Of a DNA stretch of 20,987 bases, positions 15,506 to 20,987 are shown piece after piece. Source of the DNA: CAZJDM01 sp964544765 (GTDB lineage Bacteria > Bdellovibrionota_B > Oligoflexia > CAYFLR01); assembly GCA_964544765.1 (NCBI GenBank), contig CAZJDM010000076.1:1-20987 (forward strand). Direction: 5' to 3'. Under the pieces are notes generated by a model. That model was not told the DNA's origin. It ran no database searches and saw nothing but the letters and a program-made list of their open reading frames with translations. The translations under genes were made by a program, and so were the position numbers. How positions within the stretch are numbered: position 1 is the stretch's first letter; every line of letters starts with the position of its first letter.

Positions 15506-18307
15506 ATGAAAAAAATGTTATCTTTAAAATGGGCCTTGTTTTTATTACTGATTTTATTAATTCCTTACAATTGCGAATCGGATTCAGACAGCGATTCATC
15601 AGATGGAGACATGACCGAAGATTCCACTCCTAAAACTCCAACAGCAAAAGAAGAAAATCAGGTCAATCTTAAAAAAGTAAAGATTTTCGACGGCAATGGC
15701 CAATATTTTGCTACTTACTCTCTATCTGACGAAATAACATCTGAAACCGAAATAGCAAGTTTAGTAGAGACTTTAAATCAACCCGCCAAGGCATCATTAG
15801 TAGCAAGTACCGATGATCCTTTACAAACAAGTTATGCAAACGAAGATGATCCTAAATATAACCCTACCGCCAAATATTCTGATTCGGTGGTAACCGCAGA
15901 TTTTGATCCATGCGGAGATTGGGAAGACTTTGCTGATAAGTTCTATATTGACAACAGTTTGAATTATTTAAACTTGTTAGGACATACTGAAGTCAGAGCA
16001 ATGGGTGAATCGGACTTAAGTCGATGGGCCTTTGGTAATGATCCCAACTGGACCTGGGACATGTTGGATAAAACTACCGAAGAGGGTAATACTGCTAGTG
16101 AGAAAGGAAATTGTCATGAAATGATTTTTACCGATACTAACCCTAGTGCTAAACCAGCAGTGAAGTTTCCTTACAAAAAGATCTATGAGAAGGATGATGG
16201 ATCATCCTGTATCCAAGGTTCATCAGGATGTAATGAAGTTAAAATTGTAGATTCTGAAGCTTTGGGCAGTCCTTATACCAGGTTGGCAAATTGCCTGGTA
16301 GATACTTTAAGCCCGAGTGCCGTAAATCTTACCAATAAAGATAAACTTTACAAGACAGAAATTGACGAAATAGCCGCTGGAGGCAAAGTAACTATCAGTC
16401 CAGCTCAATTTGATCAATATGGTAATATGCTCAAACCACCTCAATGTGTGGTTGGTGGTATTGCGGCTCCTTGGCCCAGTCATGACTGTGTAGTTTTTTG
16501 CGAGGCTTTTTCATCAGCCACTAAAGAATGTTATGAAAATCCAATGATGGATGGACGGCGTCGCTTCTTATCCGCTCCTCGCGATGGCACTACAAATATT
16601 AAAACCCCTGGATTGACATATATGTCTATCAAAAAATCTGATGATGAAATTTTTACTGTCAGAGTTATGCATAACTTACATAACACCCACATTAATGGTG
16701 ACGGAGTAGACGGAGCTACTGAGATAATAAATGATGATGTGACTAGGCGCCCAATGACCTTTACTTTCTCTGTTCCTTTCTGCCCTTCTTTTAATACATT
16801 GTATGAATATAAAGTATGTAATGTTCCCAATGATCAACATAGCAATTTTACCGATTGTTTTGCTGATAACGCTCAATTTTGGATAATTTCTGACGCCAGA
16901 GTTATGGAAGATAAATTGAACTCACCAGTCGATGAAAGTTGCAATTATGCCGACGGAAGTCAAGGGATTTGCTGGAAATATGCCTATCAAATCTTAGACA
17001 AAACGACCTTTAGAATAAAAAACCCAGGTACCGAAGAAAATCTATTATCTAACAATAGTAGCTATAAAACACTTTCAGTTGGTAGTAGTGCAGAAGATAA
17101 TTTATGTAAAGAAACTGTTAAGGGGCTATTTTACATAAATCCAGCATTAATTGAGTTTTTTGATCATGCCACTGAGGCTGATGGAGGCGGTGCTACCAGT
17201 GCTCCTAAAAACTACATTACTTTATATTTTGATACTAATCCCGAACCCGAACATTGGTTCCATCAAGGATGGAGACGATGGGACCCAACAACAAACTCTC
17301 ATAGCGGAAATACGTTTTTAAATCGAGCAGTAGCTTTCAGTGAAGGCGCGTTAGTAATTCCTCATAGTATGCGCAATCCTAACTTTGCTTGTTATAGGCA
17401 AACCGGAACAATGCAGCCAAATCCATATGGAGATGGTAATTATGAAAAATTAAAGGAACATGTTATAGCTATTAATTACAGCCCTCTGGTATTAAACGTA
17501 AATCATACCGTAATAGAGGGTTCTAACGCAAAACCAGCCAAGCTAGTTGGACTAGACGCAAATATTAAGTTTATTGGCAGGAGATTTTTCCATGCTAGAA
17601 ATGACAGAACTAAAGAATACACTGAAACAGTCTCTAAGTCGATTAGTAGTAGCGTTCCTATGAATGTGGATGTATTAACTACAGCTAAAGTAAAAACAGG
17701 ATGGATCGATGGATCCACAGGAAATGCACTCTTAGTATACGACATTAACGGCAACGGAACTATTGACAGTGGTATGGAACTTTTTGGAGAATCTACCGTT
17801 TTAGAAAAAGATGGTTATTATGGTAGATTTGGAAAGTATAAAGCAGGAGATTTTGCCGAAAATGGCTTTGTTGCTTTGGCCCAATATGATGAAAACTCTG
17901 ACGGACTAATTGATTCCAAAGACACTATTTGGTCAAGTCTGCGTCTTTGGCTCGATGGGATTGACGGCACTCCAGATGGTATAACTCAGGAAACTGAATT
18001 AAAAGAACTCTCAACATACAAAATTATTAGTATTGATATAGACAAAATCATTTCTATGAAAGAAGTCGACGATCATGGAAATGAAACTAGATTACGAGCA
18101 GCTTATACCTACCAAAATGAAAATAATATTACTAAAGAAAGTGTAATTTTTGATGTATACTTTAGGTATGAACCACTACCAGAGGCCAATTTTGTTGAAT
18201 TAGATGAAGAGGATCAATCTGAATATGATGATATGGTAAAAGAATTGGAAGAATACAACACTTTGATGAAAGAATTAAATACCGCCAAAAACGATACTTG
18301 GGAGTAA
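15506..18307 (+). CDS. Large secreted probable lipoprotein with haemolysin-type Ca2+-binding module (933 aa)
   Basis: The N-terminus is a signal peptide (KKMLSLKWALFLLLILLIPYNC) with Cys23 as an atypical lipidation site (Asn at -1), followed by an acidic Ser/Asp linker (ESDSDSDSSDGD). Residues about 60-720 match nothing I recognise; they are cysteine-rich (over 15 Cys), suggesting disulphides outside the cytoplasm. The C-terminal part carries the module common at the ends of RTX/haemolysin-related proteins: GNALLVYDINGNGTIDSGMELFGE, then ALAQYDENSDGLIDSKD, then LRLWLDGIDGTPDGITQETELKEL. Two EF-hand-like loops start at Asp746 and Asp795 and probably bind calcium. It ends in an acidic helical tail. 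GGAGG 5 bases before the ATG supports the start. No catalytic domain is evident; an outer-membrane or surface location is likely. Confidence 0.85.
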   Translation: MKKMLSLKWALFLLLILLIPYNCESDSDSDSSDGDMTEDSTPKTPTAKEENQVNLKKVKIFDGNGQYFATYSLSDEITSETEIASLVETLNQPAKASLVASTDDPLQTSYANEDDPKYNPTAKYSDSVVTADFDPCGDWEDFADKFYIDNSLNYLNLLGHTEVRAMGESDLSRWAFGNDPNWTWDMLDKTTEEGNTASEKGNCHEMIFTDTNPSAKPAVKFPYKKIYEKDDGSSCIQGSSGCNEVKIVDSEALGSPYTRLANCLVDTLSPSAVNLTNKDKLYKTEIDEIAAGGKVTISPAQFDQYGNMLKPPQCVVGGIAAPWPSHDCVVFCEAFSSATKECYENPMMDGRRRFLSAPRDGTTNIKTPGLTYMSIKKSDDEIFTVRVMHNLHNTHINGDGVDGATEIINDDVTRRPMTFTFSVPFCPSFNTLYEYKVCNVPNDQHSNFTDCFADNAQFWIISDARVMEDKLNSPVDESCNYADGSQGICWKYAYQILDKTTFRIKNPGTEENLLSNNSSYKTLSVGSSAEDNLCKETVKGLFYINPALIEFFDHATEADGGGATSAPKNYITLYFDTNPEPEHWFHQGWRRWDPTTNSHSGNTFLNRAVAFSEGALVIPHSMRNPNFACYRQTGTMQPNPYGDGNYEKLKEHVIAINYSPLVLNVNHTVIEGSNAKPAKLVGLDANIKFIGRRFFHARNDRTKEYTETVSKSISSSVPMNVDVLTTAKVKTGWIDGSTGNALLVYDINGNGTIDSGMELFGESTVLEKDGYYGRFGKYKAGDFAENGFVALAQYDENSDGLIDSKDTIWSSLRLWLDGIDGTPDGITQETELKELSTYKIISIDIDKIISMKEVDDHGNETRLRAAYTYQNENNITKESVIFDVYFRYEPLPEANFVELDEEDQSEYDDMVKELEEYNTLMKELNTAKNDTWE

Positions 18308-18339
18308 CAATAATATTTTTAATTCATTAACCCCCCCAA

Positions 18340-18370
18340 ATAACAAGAGGGTACTTGGCCCTCTTGTTAT
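18340..18370 (+). terminator. Perfect 12-bp hairpin after the 933-aa lipoprotein gene
   Basis: ATAACAAGAGGG (18340-18351) and CCCTCTTGTTAT (18359-18370) pair perfectly around the 7-base loop TACTTGG, 32 bases after the stop codon. The following CTGTTTGTTATT is T-rich but broken, so it is a weaker terminator than that of hsp20. It could instead reduce read-through into, or control translation of, the next gene, whose reading frame passes through it. Confidence 0.55.
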
Positions 18371-18374
18371 CTGT

Positions 18375-19964
18375 TTGTTATTACTATCAGGTATTGGTTT
18401 AAGAGCATTCAAACTAGATACTATACCAGGTGGAATGCTGTCTGATGAAGCATTGGTAATTTCAAGTACCACTAGAGCCATTGAAGAAAATAAAATTCAT
18501 ATATATCACAAGGATCACCCTCATGCTGAATCCATGCATGGACTAATACAATATATTTTGCCTGTATTTACTAAATCCACCATCGATAGCCATAGAATCT
18601 ACGCCTTTATTTTTTCTTTGATCCTATTACTGGTATTTTTCCTGACTACTAAACATCTTTTGGAATCATCTAGATTTTCTATTTGGGCCACTAGCTTTTT
18701 AGTTTTAAATTTTTGGAACATATTTTTTTCTCGTATCTTTTGTACCATTACTTGCGTGCTAATTTTTATAGTCATCTCTAATTACCTTTTTATTAAAGTA
18801 ATAACTAAACCCAATCGAAAATTGCTTTTATTATTAATATTAACCAACATCTTGGGTTTTCTTTATTTTACATCCTTTCGCATAATTATTTTGCATCAAT
18901 TTTTGTTATTTTTTGTGTTTGGTCACAACTTTAAACATCCCTATCGTACCTTAATAACCAGTATTGGCTTTTGTATTGTGTTTTTAATGGGGCTTATGTG
19001 GATATCCGACACTCCAATCTCTCAGATTATCTCACGAGGAATTTCAGATTATTCCCGAGTAAAAGCAGATACACTGACCAACATATTTTATAGTGTGTTT
19101 CTACCCATTGTTAAACCTCCTATTTGGTATTCTTACTATTCTGAAAAATTTATGGGGTCAGACATGACTTATGCTCTTTATGGAGCTTCATCCTTTTTTG
19201 TCTTGGGTTATGTACAAACAATCTGCTTATTCGGGGGAATAATTCTGGGTATCAAATCCTGGGTAACAACATTAAAGAAAGAACGATTTTTCTCTAGTTT
19301 TGAATGGCAACATCCCCACAATATTGCCAAAGTAACTACATCTTCTCTTGCAATATTGTTTATCTTAATAGTGGGAATAGCCGGTCCCAGCTATGGTCGT
19401 TTGCTACCCATGGTTTTGTTCTATTCTTTTATTCAGGCTTTTTTTGTTCTAAAAGCTTTCGAATACCTTAGTTCTAAAGGTCCTCAACTCCAACGCTGGG
19501 GAACGACTCTTTTTAGTCTTTTCTTATTATTTATGCCCATCGAAAGTTTTTGTTCCCTAGAGAAACTGGAAACCAATAATACTGTAGGACTGGCCTTTCA
19601 TAAAAATACTGTCAGAATGTTAGAAAAATTAAAAGCTGAAAACCAGCCTAATTCACCGGTCAAATATGTTTATTGTGCCGTTAGTTATTATGTCTGTAAA
19701 TATTACCAATCAAGCATTCCTAATTTGAAAATATTTACCAGTAACATCAATCTAAAAATCCTAAAATACACCGAAAAAGGTAGTGAAATAAAATTATATT
19801 GGCCCCAATACCCCCCCTACAAAACCTTCTATTTTAGCCGACAAACTTCAGTTCCTCTTCATTTAGATAAGAGTGATTTCAAGAAACAATTTAATATAAT
19901 TGAAATACAAGATTATCTGGAAAACGATCAAAAGGTATACAGTGAAATCAGATTAAAATTTTAA
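18375..19964 (+). CDS. GT-C fold membrane glycosyltransferase (PMT/ArnT, GT39-like)
   Basis: This polytopic inner-membrane protein resembles lipid-linked sugar transferases of the GT-C fold. The signature order is visible: a first membrane helix ending in LR, then LDTIPGGMLSDEA with the acidic catalytic-loop pair Asp24-Glu25 (numbered from 18375). HPHAES...GLIQYI follows, then FFSR (117-120), and further hydrophobic helices to about residue 395. The last about 140 residues are a soluble, probably periplasmic, domain with two nearby cysteines (YCAVSYYVC). Such enzymes move a sugar from a polyprenyl-phosphate carrier to lipid or protein; donor and acceptor are unknown here. The start is uncertain. 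The first usual start codon in frame is TTG at 18375, which has no ribosome-binding site and leaves half of helix 1; the frame is open back to 18279, and an ATT at 18315 lies 10 bases after GGAG. Confidence 0.82.
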   Translation: MLLLSGIGLRAFKLDTIPGGMLSDEALVISSTTRAIEENKIHIYHKDHPHAESMHGLIQYILPVFTKSTIDSHRIYAFIFSLILLLVFFLTTKHLLESSRFSIWATSFLVLNFWNIFFSRIFCTITCVLIFIVISNYLFIKVITKPNRKLLLLLILTNILGFLYFTSFRIIILHQFLLFFVFGHNFKHPYRTLITSIGFCIVFLMGLMWISDTPISQIISRGISDYSRVKADTLTNIFYSVFLPIVKPPIWYSYYSEKFMGSDMTYALYGASSFFVLGYVQTICLFGGIILGIKSWVTTLKKERFFSSFEWQHPHNIAKVTTSSLAILFILIVGIAGPSYGRLLPMVLFYSFIQAFFVLKAFEYLSSKGPQLQRWGTTLFSLFLLFMPIESFCSLEKLETNNTVGLAFHKNTVRMLEKLKAENQPNSPVKYVYCAVSYYVCKYYQSSIPNLKIFTSNINLKILKYTEKGSEIKLYWPQYPPYKTFYFSRQTSVPLHLDKSDFKKQFNIIEIQDYLENDQKVYSEIRLKF

Positions 19965-20007
19965 AACTATGATAGAATAAGATAATAATCTAAAATTTTT
20001 TTTAAAG

Positions 20008-20032
20008 ATGATTTAAATATGATTTAAATATG
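20008..20032 (+). repeat. Tandem 11-bp repeat abutting the last gene's start codon
   Basis: ATGATTTAAAT occurs twice in a row (20008-20018, 20019-20029) and runs directly into the ATG of the following lipoprotein gene at 20030. Each copy contains a start-stop unit, ATG ATT TAA. It looks like a local duplication in the leader. Confidence 0.6.
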
Positions 20033-20962
20033 AAGCCTTTATTATTTTACTTGCTATCTAGTCTGCTAATTATATCTTGTATAAGGAAACATAAAGATAA
20101 GGCAACGGTAGAAATACCGACCATAAAATGGGAAAACCAACCCCTAAAGGTCTCTATACCTGAAAAGAAATTTGAAAATTTTTGTTCCAAATTAAAAAAT
20201 CTATATTCATTTGATAGTGGAATTGACAACCTTGATATACAAAATTTTCATATAACTAAAGAAGCCCATCATTTATTAACCAAAGAATTTAAATACAATA
20301 TTTCCTTCAGTTCTCTAGTAGATAGTGTAACTATCGAATCATATTATCAAGGGTTTTCAGGATTCATTGATCGAGCTGTTTTTCCTATACAAAAAGAATA
20401 TAAATATTGTTTTCGAATAAAGAAAGTTGCTCCTTGGTATCCATTAAAAGATCCTCATACAAAAGCTAAAGCGGTGGTTGGAATTCGAATCAATCAACAA
20501 AAAGCTGAGGATATTGACAGTATTATTTTTTATGAAGATGGGGCCTATATTGTTCAATATCCCCATGCGGGTCAATACATACATAAACCTGTTCATAATC
20601 TACACTATTCAATATCTGGTTTAAAGGTACCAAACCTCCTGCAATCTGATTTATTTTCACGACATTCATTTGTTCCTACTGACAAGGAAGTTTTATTTGT
20701 ACAGGGCCTACTTAAACAAGTTCATATCCCATTATCTAAAGACAAAGTACAAGAATTATTAAATAATCGCTCTTGCTTTAAAACCCATCATTTGGAACTT
20801 AAGGTTACCGAGAGCCTAGATCAAATACCTATCGTCAGTGAAACACTTGCCTATATTGATTTTCACCAAATACCTAAAGCTGGATATTTTAGTTTTTTAA
20901 ATATTGAATTTAATAATTATATCTATTTATTGACCGCTCCTAAAAACCTATGTAAAGCTTGA
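20030..20962 (+). CDS. Probable lipoprotein of unknown function (310 aa)
   Basis: The signal peptide (KPLLFYLLSSLLIISC) ends in a candidate lipidated Cys17, so the protein is probably anchored in the outer or inner membrane facing the periplasm. I recognise no family. The mature region is largely beta-prone and rich in Tyr, His and Lys, with segments such as ITKEAHHLLTKEFKYNISFSS and KAVVGIRINQQKAEDIDSIIFYEDGAYI. The start has no clear ribosome-binding site (only AAAGA 20 bases upstream) and is preceded by a tandem repeat; the signal peptide fixes it. It follows the glycosyltransferase gene by 65 bases in the same direction. The stop lies 25 bases before the window edge. Confidence 0.75.
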   Translation: MKPLLFYLLSSLLIISCIRKHKDKATVEIPTIKWENQPLKVSIPEKKFENFCSKLKNLYSFDSGIDNLDIQNFHITKEAHHLLTKEFKYNISFSSLVDSVTIESYYQGFSGFIDRAVFPIQKEYKYCFRIKKVAPWYPLKDPHTKAKAVVGIRINQQKAEDIDSIIFYEDGAYIVQYPHAGQYIHKPVHNLHYSISGLKVPNLLQSDLFSRHSFVPTDKEVLFVQGLLKQVHIPLSKDKVQELLNNRSCFKTHHLELKVTESLDQIPIVSETLAYIDFHQIPKAGYFSFLNIEFNNYIYLLTAPKNLCKA

Positions 20963-20987
20963 TCTTCATAAAATTTTAGGTAATTCG

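Noticed and set aside
19945..20003. Possible terminator after the glycosyltransferase gene (eight T at 19996-20003)
   Set aside because: The T-run is good, but only weak 4-6 base A/T stems (AGATTA/TAATCT, AGAT/ATCT) precede it; no stable hairpin.

Overview
The window is AT-rich chromosomal DNA from a Gram-negative (diderm) bacterium. Evidence for this is a KDO-8-phosphate phosphatase (LPS precursor pathway), several lipobox signal peptides, Shine-Dalgarno-led genes and a textbook sigma-54 (-24/-12) promoter. The mix of many lineage-specific lipoproteins, a huge TPR protein, DUF4416 and a bacterial Rsm22 homologue would fit Bdellovibrionota or another former 'deltaproteobacterial' lineage. That placement is inference; nothing here is a taxonomic marker. 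No tRNA, rRNA, CRISPR array, insertion sequence or phage gene was seen.

Layout. (1) 3-371 (+): C-terminal part of a Ca2+/Na+ antiporter, overlapping tail-to-tail with (2) 366-6980 (-): a 2204-residue protein made almost wholly of TPR repeats. (3) 7147-8584 (-): an unrecognised 142-aa protein behind a DUF368/PopT-type undecaprenyl-phosphate transporter. (4) 8781-10976 (+): a tightly overlapping trio, kdsC - DUF4416 - Rsm22-type methyltransferase with four candidate Fe-S cysteines. (5) 11082-11648 (+): unknown protein with a very basic tail. (6) 11661-13159 (-): short D-3-phosphoglycerate dehydrogenase-like enzyme behind a small lipoprotein. (7) 13160-13937: a regulatory intergenic region with several inverted repeats and a sigma-54 promoter driving an Hsp20 gene, closed by a strong terminator. 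(8) 14027-15169 (-) and 15506-18307 (+): two divergent lipoproteins, the second with a haemolysin-related Ca2+-binding module. (9) 18375-20962 (+): a GT-C type membrane glycosyltransferase with a start-codon problem, then another lipoprotein.

Functionally the window is mostly cell-envelope biology (KDO synthesis, lipid-carrier recycling, GT-C glycosyl transfer, surface lipoproteins), with ribosome assembly (Rsm22), serine-type metabolism and protein-quality control added. The most notable items are the sigma-54/hairpin-rich control region of hsp20, the giant all-TPR protein, the four-cysteine Rsm22 in a coupled operon with kdsC and DUF4416, and the glycosyltransferase that has no ordinary start codon and a 12-bp perfect hairpin at its 5' end. 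No convincing new multi-gene defence or mobile system was found.
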